From Pinibacter soli (GTDB taxonomy: Bacteria > Bacteroidota > Bacteroidia > Chitinophagales > Chitinophagaceae): DNA of 64,000 nucleotides. The notes beneath the pieces are model-generated. The model searched no databases. It had not been told where the DNA came from and was given only the letters and a program-made list of their open reading frames with translations. The stretch covers positions 186,001 through 250,000 of the forward strand of contig NZ_JASBRG010000001.1 of the NCBI RefSeq assembly GCF_029961145.1, written 5' to 3'. Positions within the stretch are counted from its first letter, which is position 1. Each line of letters opens with the position of its first letter. Below, in pieces: positions 24,230 to 33,866 of the stretch. Position numbers and translations under genes: made by a program.

Positions 24230-25495
24230 CTAGTATCTGTATTTCTCCTTCCACCTGTCTTTCAAAAATTTTCTTATTTCGTTTTCTCTTGCATTCTCAC
24301 CGGGCTCGTAGAATTTGCTGCCACTTATGTCTCCGGGCAAATATTCCTGCTCTGAAAAATTGTTTTCGTAACTATGAGAATATTTGTAGTCCTTACCATA
24401 ATTCATATTCTTCATAAGTTTTGTAGGTGCGTTTCTAATGTGCAAAGGCACAGGCAAATCTCCATAATTGCGCACCGCAGCGAGCGCAGCGTCTATCGCC
24501 ATATAGGAGGCATTGCTCTTTGGTGAAGTGGCAAGATACACGGCGCATTGAGATAATATTATTCTTGCTTCGGGATATCCAATTTTATTCACAGCTTCGA
24601 AGGTTGCATTGGCCAGTAGCAGCGCATTAGGGTTTGCATTGCCTATGTCTTCACTTGCAAGGATCAACATTCTTCGTGCAATAAACTTTACATCTTCGCC
24701 ACCTTCAATCATTCTTGCAAGCCAGTATACGGCACCGTTAGGATCGCTGCCACGTATCGATTTTATGAATGCTGAAATGATATCATAGTGTTGTTCCCCT
24801 TTCTTGTCGTATAATGCTATGCGTTGCTGCGCAATCTCCATTACCTTCTCGTCGGTTATTTCGGCATTTCCATCCAGAGCATCAGTTACCAGTTCAAGCA
24901 GATTCAACAACTTTCTTGCGTCGCCGCCAGATATGTTTATTAACGCAGATGTTTCTTTAAGAACAATATTCCTCTTCTTAAGTTGTTCATCATTCTTTAA
25001 GGCAAAGTCAAGCAAAGAGACAAGATCCGCTTCGTCCAATGGTTTGAGTACATATACCTGACAACGGCTAAGCAAAGCACTGTTTACTTCAAATGAAGGA
25101 TTTTCCGTTGTGGCGCCAATTAGGGTTATCGTTCCTTTTTCCACTGCGCCGAGCAACGCATCCTGTTGTCCTTTATTGAACCGATGGATTTCATCAATAA
25201 ATAAGATGGCGCGTTCTTTTGTTTTCGCATCTTCAATAACCTCACGCACATCTTTCACACCGCTGCTAATGGCACTCAAGGTGTAAAACGGAACATTCAA
25301 TGCGTGTGCAATGATATTGGCAATAGTTGTTTTGCCCACTCCCGGAGGTCCCCATAAAATCATACTCGGAACTTTTCCCTGCTCTATTGCTGTACGTAAA
25401 ATGCTTCCTTTACCGGTGAGGTGTTTTTGACCGGCCAACGCGTCAATGGTAGAAGGACGCAATCTCTCTGCTAAGGGAATCGCTTCATTACTCAT
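24230..25495 (-). CDS. rarA: Replication-associated recombination ATPase RarA (MgsA)
   Basis: 421 residues. A clamp-loader-like AAA+ ATPase that acts at stalled forks. Walker [14 protein letters not shown] lies at residues 48-60 and Walker [21 protein letters not shown] near residue 96. Sensor 1 is [12 protein letters not shown], and sensor 2 lies in [13 protein letters not shown]. The C-terminal tetramerisation part has [20 protein letters not shown] and the family-typical [20 protein letters not shown]. The stop codon lies inside a low-complexity repeat, and a second such repeat lies 14 bp before the start codon. Confidence 0.96.
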   Translation of the reverse strand: MSNEAIPLAERLRPSTIDALAGQKHLTGKGSILRTAIEQGKVPSMILWGPPGVGKTTIANIIAHALNVPFYTLSAISSGVKDVREVIEDAKTKERAILFIDEIHRFNKGQQDALLGAVEKGTITLIGATTENPSFEVNSALLSRCQVYVLKPLDEADLVSLLDFALKNDEQLKKRNIVLKETSALINISGGDARKLLNLLELVTDALDGNAEITDEKVMEIAQQRIALYDKKGEQHYDIISAFIKSIRGSDPNGAVYWLARMIEGGEDVKFIARRMLILASEDIGNANPNALLLANATFEAVNKIGYPEARIILSQCAVYLATSPKSNASYMAIDAALAAVRNYGDLPVPLHIRNAPTKLMKNMNYGKDYKYSHSYENNFSEQEYLPGDISGSKFYEPGENARENEIRKFLKDRWKEKYRY

Positions 25496-25508
25496 GGTGA
25501 GTCAAAAG

Positions 25509-25612
25509 TAGTTGAAAATTGAAAGTTGAAAGTTGAAAATTAAGAGTTATAGGTTAATGTTGGCGGCTAGTTTCCTTGAAAAGATCATTTTCAACTTTCA
25601 ATTTTCAACTAA
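25509..25612. repeat. Paired GTTGAAA-type repeat between rarA and the 25613 gene
   Basis: Left arm GTAGTTGAAAATTGAAAGTT and one more unit (25508-25541). The right arm CATTTTCAACTTTCAATTTT and a further CAACT (25586-25610) is its complement. The right arm starts next to the TAA of the barrel gene at 25613. Period 7. Confidence 0.8.
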
Positions 25613-26176
25613 TTATTTTTTACCACCGAAATTTTTAGAAAGCCCCAGAGAAATATTGTTTCCGAAGTTAAGTGCGAAGCTGCTAACATTGTCTTTGTCC
25701 TTTACCTTGCCGGACATAAAGTCAATGCTGCCGAAGCCAAAGTTTATACCAAAGCTGTTTTTAACGTTAATGAACACCGTAGGGCCGGAAAGGCCGATGT
25801 ACATTCCACTGACATTTGTATAGTCAATATTACTATTCAAATAGGCCTCTCCCTGGTGAAAGTAGCCGAGCCCCAATTGAGTATAGATCGCAAATATGTT
25901 GCTAATTGGCCATGCATAACGCAAAAAAGGCCCCACTTTAAACGACGGCGTTTCCGATTTGCCGGCACCCACTCCAAATTCAAGACCAGTGGTCATGTTT
26001 TTGTTAAACTGATACCCTACAGCGGGGGTAAAAATAACTGAACTGGTTTTAGTGTCTGTGTTTTTGTCATTGGTTGAATAAAAATTTAAGCCCCCAAACA
26101 ACAAAATGCTTCCCGGCTGTGATTTTGCAGTGAAAACAATTACTGCCACGAAAGCAGTCAGTAGTAGTTTTTTCAT
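25613..26176 (-). CDS. Outer-membrane beta-barrel protein (paralogue 1)
   Basis: 187 residues. MKKLLLTAFVAVIVFTAKSQ is a signal peptide. The rest is a small eight-strand-type barrel: alternating aromatic strands such as ITSNIFAIYTQLGLGYFHQG-like segments, and the ending NFGNNISLGLSKNFGGKK. It is clearly related to the next gene upstream (26417) in length, in gene order and in the ending SKNFGGKK. The pair arose by tandem duplication. Function unknown; similar barrels are abundant structural or adhesion proteins in Bacteroidota. Confidence 0.8.
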   Translation of the reverse strand: MKKLLLTAFVAVIVFTAKSQPGSILLFGGLNFYSTNDKNTDTKTSSVIFTPAVGYQFNKNMTTGLEFGVGAGKSETPSFKVGPFLRYAWPISNIFAIYTQLGLGYFHQGEAYLNSNIDYTNVSGMYIGLSGPTVFINVKNSFGINFGFGSIDFMSGKVKDKDNVSSFALNFGNNISLGLSKNFGGKK

Positions 26177-26281
26177 AACAAAAATTTAGTAGTTAGGAAT
26201 CAAGTAAAAAGCCAAGTTTGAAAGACCTTAATAGCATAACAATATTGCCATCGCATTGTTTACATTATAAACTGTTTAAAT

Positions 26282-26327
26282 AATACTCCGACAGTTTTGA
26301 TGAAATAATGTGCCGGTTAGCGTTATA
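26282..26327 (-). promoter_or_regulatory. Conserved upstream block of paralogue 1
   Basis: 46 bp that match 33 of 46 positions of the block at 27160-27205, upstream of paralogue 2, including GTTTT, TGTGC and CGTTATA. Conservation between duplicated upstream regions suggests a promoter or regulator site. Confidence 0.45.
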
Positions 26328-26365
26328 TTGAGCAACCCAGTTCTTCAGTAACCGGGCATTAAACA

Positions 26366-26396
26366 AAAAGCGCCTGACTTAGTGCCAGGCGCTTTT
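26366..26396 (-). terminator. Terminator behind paralogue 2
   Basis: AAAAGCGCCTG and CAGGCGCTTTT form an 11-bp stem with a loop of 8-9 bases, 20 bp behind the stop codon of the 26417 gene. Confidence 0.85.
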
Positions 26397-26416
26397 GACG
26401 AATTACTTGGATAAAA

Positions 26417-26995
26417 CTATTTTTTACCACCGAAGTTTTTGGAAACTCCAATGTTGAAAGATTTTCCAAAGTTTACGCCAAATGAAGAACCAGCGTCTCC
26501 GTCTTTTACTTTAGTGTTTTCAAAACTCAACCCACCAAAGCCAAAGTTCAATGCGAAACCATTCTTAATGTTTGCGGAAATTGCAGGAACTACACTAACA
26601 TACACGCCTGAAGCTTTTGACTGATCTTGCTTATAAGATTCAAAACCAACACCTGCCTGACCATAAATACTAAAGATGTCAGAGATAGGCTGTGAATAAC
26701 GAACAAAAGGACCCACATTAAAAAGATTTTCAGCTTTTGCATCACCAGATTTGTTGCTGCTAAATCCCAACTCCAGACCCGCTGTCCAATTTTTGTTGAA
26801 TTGGTAACCAACTCCAGGGGCGATCGAAAAACAAGTACCCTTACCTGATTCTCCGTCAACATTTCTGAGGTTAACATAGTTAGCACTTTGAGTTTGTAGT
26901 CCCAAACTACCATACACTAAAACACTTCCTTGTTGAGCTTTTGCAGAGAATGCAGCGCTTGCTAAAACGAACGCAGCCAATAACAGTTTTTTCAT
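26417..26995 (-). CDS. Outer-membrane beta-barrel protein (paralogue 2)
   Basis: 192 residues. Signal peptide MKKLLLAAFVLASAAFSAKA, cut near AKAQ. The strands (YGSLGLQTQSANYVNL, GVGYQFNKNWTAGLELGFSS, VGPFVRYSQPISDIFSIYGQ, FALNFGFGGLSFENT) and the ending FNIGVSKNFGGKK mirror the neighbour at 25613. GYQFNKN...TGLE/TAGLE and FLRYAWPISNIFAIY / FVRYSQPISDIFSIY match position by position. It has its own terminator and a related upstream block, so the two copies are probably expressed separately. Confidence 0.82.
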   Translation of the reverse strand: MKKLLLAAFVLASAAFSAKAQQGSVLVYGSLGLQTQSANYVNLRNVDGESGKGTCFSIAPGVGYQFNKNWTAGLELGFSSNKSGDAKAENLFNVGPFVRYSQPISDIFSIYGQAGVGFESYKQDQSKASGVYVSVVPAISANIKNGFALNFGFGGLSFENTKVKDGDAGSSFGVNFGKSFNIGVSKNFGGKK

Positions 26996-27159
26996 AAATA
27001 AAGTTTTTGTGCTTTCTAAGAATCAAAATCACAGCCAAAGGTTGCAGAGACTTGACGAAACAATAACATTGTCAGTTTTATTTGTCACATCTTCATGTTA
27101 TTAGGATTAATTTTATTGCATTTGCGATTTTTTTTCATGTACAAAAATCTCTTTTGATA

Positions 27160-27205
27160 AATAGTCGAACCGTTTTAATAAAACAGTGTGCACATAAACG
27201 TTATA
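27160..27205 (-). promoter_or_regulatory. Conserved upstream block of paralogue 2
   Basis: Partner of the block at 26282-26327 (33 of 46 positions identical). It lies about 165 bp before the start codon of the 26417 gene. The rest of this 348-bp gap shows only the terminator at 27281. Confidence 0.45.
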
Positions 27206-27280
27206 CACAACTACTAAGTAGGAGAATAGCAAGACGAAAGCATTTTTGCAACGCGATCCCGATTGAATTAGTCAGTCAGC

Positions 27281-27314
27281 AAAAAGCCCGACGAGCATCT
27301 GCTCTCGGGCTTTT
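27281..27314 (-). terminator. Terminator behind the 27344 gene
   Basis: AAAAGCCCGA-c-GAGC and GCTC-TCGGGCTTTT form a long stem with a four-base loop, 30 bp behind the stop codon. Confidence 0.87.
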
Positions 27315-27343
27315 AATTTATCATTCGTTCAATATAATTTCTG

Positions 27344-27835
27344 TTACTGATTTTGGTCTTGACTTCTATACCATCTTAACAACGACATGCTCATCAATAC
27401 ATTTATCAAAATTGCCAATCCAAAAACAACCATACCAACTGCCATCATTTGAAACATTAGCGCCAAGTCAACTTTTTCGTATGGCTTAAAGTATTCGACA
27501 AGCATTTTCCTATTTTCCTGCGCAGTTTCCTTTGCATGACGCAACAGAGTAAATCCATTTGTAACTACAACAAAAGAAAAGAACATTGCAATAAAACCCA
27601 TTACCTGCAAACTTAATGGTGTTTTCTTATCCATTGGACTGTTATAGATAATGCAGTTACGGAGCCTTAACGATTCATAGCTGTGCAAACCAACTGCACC
27701 AAACAGTACAACGATCACAAATCCTGCTTGTGGCCCGACTATCAATGAACCAATTAATCCCAGCAATACAAATCCACAAGACACTACAAGGATTATCCAG
27801 GATAATATGACGGACGCTTTTAGTGCGGTCTTCAT
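27344..27835 (-). CDS. Four-helix membrane protein of unknown function
   Basis: 163 residues with four membrane segments: about 7-32 (ASVILSWIILVVSCGFVLLG), 37-50, 73-97 (VMGFIAMFFSFVVVTNGFTL) and 125-150 (MMAVGMVVFGLAILINVLMS). A charged loop between segments 3 and 4 reads RHAKETAQENRKMLVEYFKP. No motif recognised. It has its own terminator. An AATTCCTA-type repeat separates it from aspS, which lies upstream on the same strand. Confidence 0.75.
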   Translation of the reverse strand: MKTALKASVILSWIILVVSCGFVLLGLIGSLIVGPQAGFVIVVLFGAVGLHSYESLRLRNCIIYNSPMDKKTPLSLQVMGFIAMFFSFVVVTNGFTLLRHAKETAQENRKMLVEYFKPYEKVDLALMFQMMAVGMVVFGLAILINVLMSMSLLRWYRSQDQNQ

Positions 27836-27862
27836 GTGCTTTTGTTTAGAATACGTGTGGTG

Positions 27863-27999
27863 AATAATTAAGAATTGGGAATTAAGAATTCTTTAGAGGC
27901 GTCTTTGGTTTCTATTTTTAGCACCCAAAGTAATCAACGATAGTAAAGGCTGATGAACCAAAGCATTCTTAATTCTTAATTCCTAATTCTTAATTCCTA
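27863..27999. repeat. Paired AATTCCTA/TTAAGAATT repeat between aspS and the 27344 gene
   Basis: Left arm AATAATTAAGAATTGGGAAT onward (27863-27891). Right arm CATTCTTAATTCTTAATTCC onward (27964-27999). The arms are complementary around a ~72-bp loop, period 7. The right arm contains the aspS stop codon (TAG at 27997-27999). Confidence 0.8.
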
Positions 28000-29820
28000 C
28001 CCTAATTTTATTTGTAATTCCTTCAATTGTTTGTCGTCAATTGATGAGGGTGCATCCAGCATTACATCGCGACCGCTGTTGTTTTTAGGGAACGCAATGA
28101 AATCGCGAATGCTTTCGCTACCGCCCAAAATAGAGCATAAACGATCGAAACCAAATGCGATACCACCGTGTGGTGGTGCACCGTACTCAAACGCTCCTAG
28201 CAGGAAGCCGAACTTGTGTTGTTGCTCATCTTTATCCATACCCAATGCTTCAAACATTTTTTCCTGCAATTCACGTTGGAAAATACGGATAGAACCGCCG
28301 CCAATTTCGTTTCCGTTCAGGACCATATCATAGGCGTTTGCCTTGATGTTAGCATAAGGATGCTTCAAATATTCTGCCGCATTTTCAATGCGTGGATTAT
28401 TGTTGATCATTGTTTGAATATCACTTGGTTTCGGCGCTGTAAATGGGTGGTGCCTTGCTACCCAGCGATTTTCTTCTTCTGCATATTCAAATAATGGGAA
28501 ATCAAGTACCCACAATAATTTGAATTCATCTTCTTTACGCAAACCAAGACGTTTGCCCATTTCCAGGCGCAATTCGCTCATCGCTTTACGTGTTCTTTCT
28601 TCCGCACCTGCGAGGATCAAAATAAGATCCCCGGCTTTTGCTCCTGTTGCTTCTGCAATGGATTTCAGTTTATCTTCTGAGTAAAATTTGTCTACACTGC
28701 TTTTGAAAGTTCCGTCTGTATTGCATTTAATATTTACCAATCCCTGCATGCCTATTTGCGGACGTTTTACCCATTCTGTCAGCTCATCAATTTGCTTACG
28801 GGTATATTCTGCAATACCGGGAACTGCAATAGCCACCACTGTTTCAGCATTGTCGAATACACCGAAATTTGCGCCTTCCAGTACATCGCCTGCGGCTTTT
28901 GCTTTTGCAGGAAATGTATGTTGAGGGAATTTCAGGTTGGCGATCTTCATGCCGAAACGGATGTCTGGTTTATCGTTACCATACGTCCACATCGCTTCTT
29001 CCCATGTGGTGCGCTCCACTTTTTCAGTAATTTCTACACCTTTTACTGTTTTGAAAATATGCTTGATCATGCCTTCAAACATATCCAGAATATCTTCCTG
29101 CTCTACAAAACACATTTCGCAATCGATCTGTGTAAACTCCGGCTGTCTATCGGCACGCAGGTCCTCGTCACGAAAACATTTTACCACCTGGTAATATCTG
29201 TCGTAACCGCTCACCATCAGCAACTGCTTAAAGGTTTGCGGAGACTGAGGGAGTGCATAAAACTGGCCCGGGTTCATTCTTGATGGCACCACAAAGTCCC
29301 TTGCGCCTTCCGGTGTAGATTTGATCAGGAACGGCGTTTCTATATCCATGAAGTTCTTTTCATGCAAATAGTTTCTTGCCGCACGGTTCACAGAATAGCG
29401 AAGCTCCAGATTTCTCTTTACGGCGTTTCTGCGAAGGTCAAGGTAGCGGTATTTCATGCGCAGGTCATCTCCTCCATCTGTATCGTCCTGGATAGTGAAA
29501 GGAGGGACCGCAGATTTATTTAAAATAGAAAACTCTTGTACCAGTATTTCAATATCGCCGGTGGGAATGTTGGCGTTCTTATTGCTTCTTTCGCTTACTT
29601 TTCCTTTTACCTGGAGCACAAATTCTCTTCCCAGCGGATTTTCATCCAATTGCTTGTTGAGTTCTTCTCCAAACAAAAGTTGGGTAATGCCGTAACGGTC
29701 GCGGAGGTCAATAAAGGTGATGCTCCCAAATTTGCGCACTGTTTGCACCCAGCCCGCAAGCGTAACTTCATTGTTTACATTGGTTAGTCGTAATTCGCCA
29801 CAAGTGTGTGTTCTATACAT
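27997..29820 (-). CDS. aspS: Aspartate-tRNA ligase
   Basis: 607 residues from ATG 29820 ([11 protein letters not shown]). A frame extension to 29877 adds 19 residues that are not part of the family. It charges tRNA-Asp in the cytosol. It has an N-terminal OB-fold anticodon domain ([20 protein letters not shown], then LRDRYG). Class II motifs follow: RYLDLRRN, motif 2 [18 protein letters not shown], and motif 3 [16 protein letters not shown]. The bacterial GAD insertion domain lies between. The last codon pair and the stop (LG-TAG) run into a low-complexity repeat. Confidence 0.97.
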   Translation of the reverse strand: MYRTHTCGELRLTNVNNEVTLAGWVQTVRKFGSITFIDLRDRYGITQLLFGEELNKQLDENPLGREFVLQVKGKVSERSNKNANIPTGDIEILVQEFSILNKSAVPPFTIQDDTDGGDDLRMKYRYLDLRRNAVKRNLELRYSVNRAARNYLHEKNFMDIETPFLIKSTPEGARDFVVPSRMNPGQFYALPQSPQTFKQLLMVSGYDRYYQVVKCFRDEDLRADRQPEFTQIDCEMCFVEQEDILDMFEGMIKHIFKTVKGVEITEKVERTTWEEAMWTYGNDKPDIRFGMKIANLKFPQHTFPAKAKAAGDVLEGANFGVFDNAETVVAIAVPGIAEYTRKQIDELTEWVKRPQIGMQGLVNIKCNTDGTFKSSVDKFYSEDKLKSIAEATGAKAGDLILILAGAEERTRKAMSELRLEMGKRLGLRKEDEFKLLWVLDFPLFEYAEEENRWVARHHPFTAPKPSDIQTMINNNPRIENAAEYLKHPYANIKANAYDMVLNGNEIGGGSIRIFQRELQEKMFEALGMDKDEQQHKFGFLLGAFEYGAPPHGGIAFGFDRLCSILGGSESIRDFIAFPKNNSGRDVMLDAPSSIDDKQLKELQIKLG

Positions 29821-29886
29821 GAGATTCCGGTTGATATTAACATTAAAGGGCAAAATTCCCCGAAAATAGAGGCGCAAAGGTACAAT

Positions 29887-30024
29887 TGGGAATTAATAAT
29901 TAATAATTAATAATTAACGGAGTAACGTTCGTTATTGAATGCGGTTTTTAAGATGCTAAGTGATAAGAATGCAGCCTGATTTAACGGAGAGCCCCCTATT
30001 AATTATTAATTATTAACTGTTCCC
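29887..30024. repeat. Paired TTAATAA-type repeat between aspS and the 30086 gene
   Basis: Left arm GGGAATTAATAATTAATAAT onward (29887-29917). Right arm ATTAATTATTAATTATTAAC and a closing GTTCCC (29998-30024). Complementary, period 7, loop about 80 bp, in the shared upstream region of two divergent genes. TATCTTCG at 30031-30038, just after it, resembles a -7 promoter box for the 30086 gene. Confidence 0.78.
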
Positions 30025-30085
30025 GGCTCTTATCTTCGATAATAAATTTCAATTTTAACCGTTTACCCCAAATACTAAAGTCCCA

Positions 30086-30931
30086 ATGGAAGGAACTTCT
30101 TCTGACCAGCTTTTTACTACATTGATGCTTGCAGGCGGCATATTTTTGGTGGCAGTCTATTTTTTTGCTTCGCCACTACGTCGATTTTTTTTCAATAGAA
30201 AAATTACCGCCATTGTAGAAGCAGAGCTCACTTCCAACTGGAAATACTATGACAACCTGCTTTGCAACCACAACATTTATTACAAAAAACTGGATGCGGA
30301 AAACAGGACCAAATTTATTTCCCGGGTGCTTCACTTCAGGCATAGTAAAGAGTTTGAGTTTGTGCAGATCGAGGCCCAACCGGAAATGCCGATCCTTGTT
30401 TCTGCCGCGGCCATTCAGCTGACTTTTGGCCTGGATCATTACCTGCTCGATTTTTTCAAAAAGATCTATATAACAGAGTGCGATTACTATTACGGGCTGA
30501 ATCAGACACCTTTCCAGGGACATGTGAGCAGCCAGGGCATTTATCTTTCATGGAACAACTTCCTTAAGGGCTACAGGTACTACGATGATGCGCAAAACCT
30601 TGGCCTGCACGAAATGGCCCATGCGCTTGCTTACACAAACTTTGTGGCGCATGAAGATATGGACTACGATTTCATTGCCAGATTTTACCGTTTTTCTAAA
30701 ACAGCAAGGCCCATTTTCAATCGCATGCAGATGTACAGCGATGCGCAAATATCCAACGATACCTTACTGGACAACTACGCAGCCACCAATTACAACGAAT
30801 TTTGGGCGGTTTGCGTGGAAACCTTTTTCGAAAAGCCCACGCAGCTATATGAGCAAATACCCGAGTTGTATACAGCGCTGAGTGATTTGCTGAATCAGAA
30901 TCTGCTAGCGACAACAGGAATCAGCAACTAG
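30086..30931 (+). CDS. MtfA-like zinc-dependent peptidase (family M90)
   Basis: 281 residues. One N-terminal membrane segment (about residues 10-29) anchors a cytosolic or periplasmic domain. The metal site is HEMAH at residues 175-179 in LGLHEMAHALAY, and a downstream glutamate in WAVCVETFFEKP is the likely third ligand, as in MtfA. The DHYLLDFFKKIYI region before it is also typical. MtfA of enteric bacteria binds the Mlc repressor; that link should not be assumed here. The closely following gene at 31027 may be co-transcribed or have its own start. Confidence 0.85.
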   Translation: MEGTSSDQLFTTLMLAGGIFLVAVYFFASPLRRFFFNRKITAIVEAELTSNWKYYDNLLCNHNIYYKKLDAENRTKFISRVLHFRHSKEFEFVQIEAQPEMPILVSAAAIQLTFGLDHYLLDFFKKIYITECDYYYGLNQTPFQGHVSSQGIYLSWNNFLKGYRYYDDAQNLGLHEMAHALAYTNFVAHEDMDYDFIARFYRFSKTARPIFNRMQMYSDAQISNDTLLDNYAATNYNEFWAVCVETFFEKPTQLYEQIPELYTALSDLLNQNLLATTGISN

Positions 30932-30984
30932 GAACTACAAAGTATACACAGTTGCAGTCTCCACGACATACTGAAGACTCGCCT

Positions 30985-31020
30985 TCTAATTCCTGATTTC
31001 TAACTCCTAATTCCTAATTT
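30985..31020. repeat. AATTCCTA-type tract before the 31027 gene
   Basis: Units TTCTAATTCCTGATTTCTAA and CTCCTAATTCCTAATTTCG; a single arm. Its last unit TAATTTCG (31014-31021) also resembles a -7 promoter box and lies only 6 bp before the ATG. Confidence 0.6.
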
Positions 31021-31026
31021 CGCCTC

Positions 31027-31428
31027 ATGCTCAATAGTTACCTAAAGAGCCTTTACAGTAAGGTGGATCAGGCTGTGAAGGAGACCAATACATTTATAGA
31101 CTTACTGGAAACCAATGTTAAGAATATTGCATCTTCAGAAGCAAAAGAGAAGCTCAGCCTTGAGTTCAATGCTTATTGTGAGCTGTTATCCGATATACAA
31201 GACACCGCCCAAAATCCTCCCGTAGTTGATAACAGAGATATACAATTTATAACAAAGCAATTGAAGGAAATGCCGGAATTGTTTGCCAATGACTTTAAGC
31301 TTCAGGCGGCACTTCCTCTTTTTGGTATAGTGAAACTAAGACGCATTACATCTCTCATCAAAAAATTGCGTGAGATTGATGTAAAGCTTCAGGCGGCAGC
31401 GTTTAGCTTAAACATGAACATTCGGTAG
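31027..31428 (+). CDS. Helical hypothetical protein
   Basis: 133 residues, predicted to be almost entirely helical, with heptad-like stretches (YSKVDQAVKETNTFIDLLET, LSLEFNAYCELLSDIQD, LRRITSLIKKLREIDVKLQA). No signal peptide, no motif recognised. It lies about 95 bp behind the M90 peptidase and before the promoter of the ABC-F gene. Real coding is supported by an uninterrupted frame with normal codon use and amphipathic pattern. Confidence 0.7.
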   Translation: MLNSYLKSLYSKVDQAVKETNTFIDLLETNVKNIASSEAKEKLSLEFNAYCELLSDIQDTAQNPPVVDNRDIQFITKQLKEMPELFANDFKLQAALPLFGIVKLRRITSLIKKLREIDVKLQAAAFSLNMNIR

Positions 31429-31543
31429 ATAATAATTGAAAGTTGAAAATGCGGACGTTCATCAGATGATATTTTCCTTGTCTCATTAATATCAGATTTC
31501 GTACTGCAAAAATCCAGTCACTTAGTTATTCACTTACTCAAAT

Positions 31544-31573
31544 ATTCGGTTATTCATTTTTTTCTTATTTTTG
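31544..31573 (+). promoter_or_regulatory. Possible promoter of the ABC-F gene
   Basis: TTCGG at 31545 and TATTTTTG at 31566-31573 match -33 and -7 boxes with about 17-18 bp between them. This predicts a leader of about 80 bases before ATG 31663. Confidence 0.45.
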
Positions 31574-31662
31574 CACCCTCAATAAAAACAAATCGATGTA
31601 ATAGTTTCTTTTCGGAAAAATAAAATTGACAATCAATTGCTCACTTTTTAACGAAAGAAATT

Positions 31663-33252
31663 ATGCTTATTCTCCAAGGTATAACCTATACCCATCCGAA
31701 CAGGGATTTGTTGTTCGACAATCTGAGTTTTACTATAAATCAACAAGATAAGATTGCTTTAATTGGCAATAATGGCACCGGGAAATCCACGCTTTTGAAA
31801 ATAATTGCGGGAGACATTTTTCCCGCGAAAGGCGCTGTAAAAACAAACTCCAAGCCGTATTATGTTCCTCAAATTTTCGGGCAGTACAATGATGTGACTG
31901 TTGCACAGGCACTGCAAATTGAAGACAAACTGCACGCACTGAAAGAAATTCTTGATGGCAACATGACGGAGAAAAATATTGCCGTGCTAAATGACGATTG
32001 GACAATCGAAGAACGATGTGCAGAGGCGTTGACTCACTGGGATTTAAAAGATATCGATCTACAACTAAAAATGGAATCGCTTAGTGGAGGCCAAAAGACG
32101 AAAGTGTTTCTTGCCGGAATTATTATTCATCAACCCTCGATCGTATTGCTCGATGAACCAAGCAATCATTTAGACGGTGCTGCAAGAGCAATTCTGCATG
32201 ACTACATACAATCGACCACGGACACGCTTGTTGTGGTGAGCCACGACAGAGCGCTGCTGAATCTTCTTGACATTGTATATGAATTAAGCGAAAAAGGAAT
32301 TACAGCGTATGGCGGCAATTATGAATTTTATGTGGAGCAAAAACTAATCGAAGAAAATGCTTTTGAGCAGGATTTGAAGAGCAAGGAAAAGGCGCTGCGC
32401 AAAGCAAAAGAAACGGAGCGAGAAGCGATGGAACGAAAGCAGAAACTTGATGCACGCGGAAGAAAGAAACAGGAAAAAGCAGGTCTGCCAACCATTTCCA
32501 TGAACACATTCAGAAACAGGGCGGAAAAAAGCACTGCTCAAATGAAAGATGTTCACGCTGAAAAAATCGGATCGCTATCGGATGCTGTCGACAAAATGCG
32601 CAAGCAGCTGCCGGACATTGATAAAATAAGAATCGGCCTGAATAATTCTTCGCTTCATAAAGGAAAAATCCTGATTAATGCAAGAAACATCAATTACAAA
32701 TACAACGATGAACTGCTTTGGAAAAACAATTTAAACTTCCTTATTACAAGCGGTAAACGTATTGCTATCAAAGGTTTTAACAGTTCAGGAAAAACAACTT
32801 TGATAAAAATAATTCTGGGGAAATTTGAGCCTTCAACAGGAGCAATTGACCGTGCAGCTAATAAAACAATTTATATTGATCAGGATTATTCATTGATCGA
32901 CAATGGACTTACTGTGTACGAGCAGGCTCAAAAATACAATTACGATCATCTGCAGGAGCATGAAGTGAAAAACCGTTTGAACAGATTTTTATTTACAAGA
33001 CCCTACTGGGACAAATCATGCGGCTCATTAAGTGGCGGAGAAAAAATGCGGTTGATGCTTTGCTGCTTAACAATGAGCGATGAGGCACCTGATATAATTG
33101 TACTTGATGAACCAACTAATAACCTGGACATTCAAAACATTGAAATACTTACGAGGGCGATAAATGAATATAAAGGCACATTGATTGTGGTTTCGCATGA
33201 TGAATATTTTTTGCAGCAAATAGGCGCGGAAGAAGAATTGATTGTTGGTTGA
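31663..33252 (+). CDS. ABC-F family ATPase
   Basis: 529 residues, two ATP-binding cassettes in one chain and no membrane segments. Cassette 1: Walker A GNNGTGKST (residues 35-43), signature LSGGQKTK, Walker B IVLLDEPSNHLD. Cassette 2: Walker A GFNSSGKTT, signature LSGGEKMR, Walker B IIVLDEPTNNLD. The linker between them is a charged coiled coil (KSKEKALRKAKETEREAMER), which in ABC-F proteins reaches into the ribosome. Such proteins ease stalled translation or protect from ribosome-targeting drugs. The linker alone does not show which applies here. Confidence 0.93.
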   Translation: MLILQGITYTHPNRDLLFDNLSFTINQQDKIALIGNNGTGKSTLLKIIAGDIFPAKGAVKTNSKPYYVPQIFGQYNDVTVAQALQIEDKLHALKEILDGNMTEKNIAVLNDDWTIEERCAEALTHWDLKDIDLQLKMESLSGGQKTKVFLAGIIIHQPSIVLLDEPSNHLDGAARAILHDYIQSTTDTLVVVSHDRALLNLLDIVYELSEKGITAYGGNYEFYVEQKLIEENAFEQDLKSKEKALRKAKETEREAMERKQKLDARGRKKQEKAGLPTISMNTFRNRAEKSTAQMKDVHAEKIGSLSDAVDKMRKQLPDIDKIRIGLNNSSLHKGKILINARNINYKYNDELLWKNNLNFLITSGKRIAIKGFNSSGKTTLIKIILGKFEPSTGAIDRAANKTIYIDQDYSLIDNGLTVYEQAQKYNYDHLQEHEVKNRLNRFLFTRPYWDKSCGSLSGGEKMRLMLCCLTMSDEAPDIIVLDEPTNNLDIQNIEILTRAINEYKGTLIVVSHDEYFLQQIGAEEELIVG

Positions 33253-33389
33253 TAATTGTTTGATTGAAAGAATCTGAACGCTAAACGCTTAATGTGGAAC
33301 GCAATTGTACCTTACTTGATATTAGATGATTGAATGACTAATTTTACTTCAACCTGGTCTGCATTAGCATCAGGCATTAAGCATTTTCT

Positions 33390-33860
33390 ATGGACAAAAG
33401 AGTTGAAAAAATAAAAGGATTCAGGACTTTTCTTTTGCAGCAAATTGAGGAATTGACAATTGATCAGCTGAATAAAATTCCGGATGGTTTTAACAACAAC
33501 ATCGTCTGGAACATCGCTCATATGATTTGTACGGAGCAGATCGTGTGTTATGTAAGATCTAACCTACCTGTTATCGTTGAGGATAAATATTTCTCACCTT
33601 ATTTGCCAGGCACGAAACCTACGTCATTTGTCGATGTAGATGACGTGGCAATCATCAAACAGTTTTTCACCGGCACCAGTGACCAGTTAAATGCCGATCT
33701 TGATCATAAGTCATTTGCTAACTATTCTCCTTCGGTGGCGATTCCCAAAACTTACGGATTTGAAGTAAACAATATTGACGATGCGCTTGAATATCTATTG
33801 TATCATGAAGGGCTTCATTCCGGTTATGTTATGTCTTTGAAGCGAATGGTGACGGCGTGA
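33390..33860 (+). CDS. DinB-family putative metalloenzyme
   Basis: 156 residues forming the expected four-helix bundle. Histidines that could bind metal appear in VWNIAHMICTEQ (near residue 48) and in LLYHEGLHSGYVMSLKRM near the C-terminus. This is the DinB/YfiT pattern of three histidines. Members include thiol-dependent transferases using mycothiol or bacillithiol; the substrate here is unknown. The stop codon is 7 bp before an inverted CACTAAG repeat that separates it from the converging SRPBCC gene. Confidence 0.83.
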   Translation: MDKRVEKIKGFRTFLLQQIEELTIDQLNKIPDGFNNNIVWNIAHMICTEQIVCYVRSNLPVIVEDKYFSPYLPGTKPTSFVDVDDVAIIKQFFTGTSDQLNADLDHKSFANYSPSVAIPKTYGFEVNNIDDALEYLLYHEGLHSGYVMSLKRMVTA

Positions 33861-33866
33861 TTCTCA

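Noticed and set aside
21582-25612. CRISPR array from the GTTGAAA tracts
   Set aside because: Units are 7-8 bases with no unique spacers and no cas genes.
27082-27489. 135-codon plus frame near 27.2 kb
   Set aside because: Overlaps the terminator and the end of the real gene at 27344 on the other strand.
29821-29877. 19-residue extension of aspS
   Set aside because: The family begins at [11 protein letters not shown]; the added residues have no counterpart.
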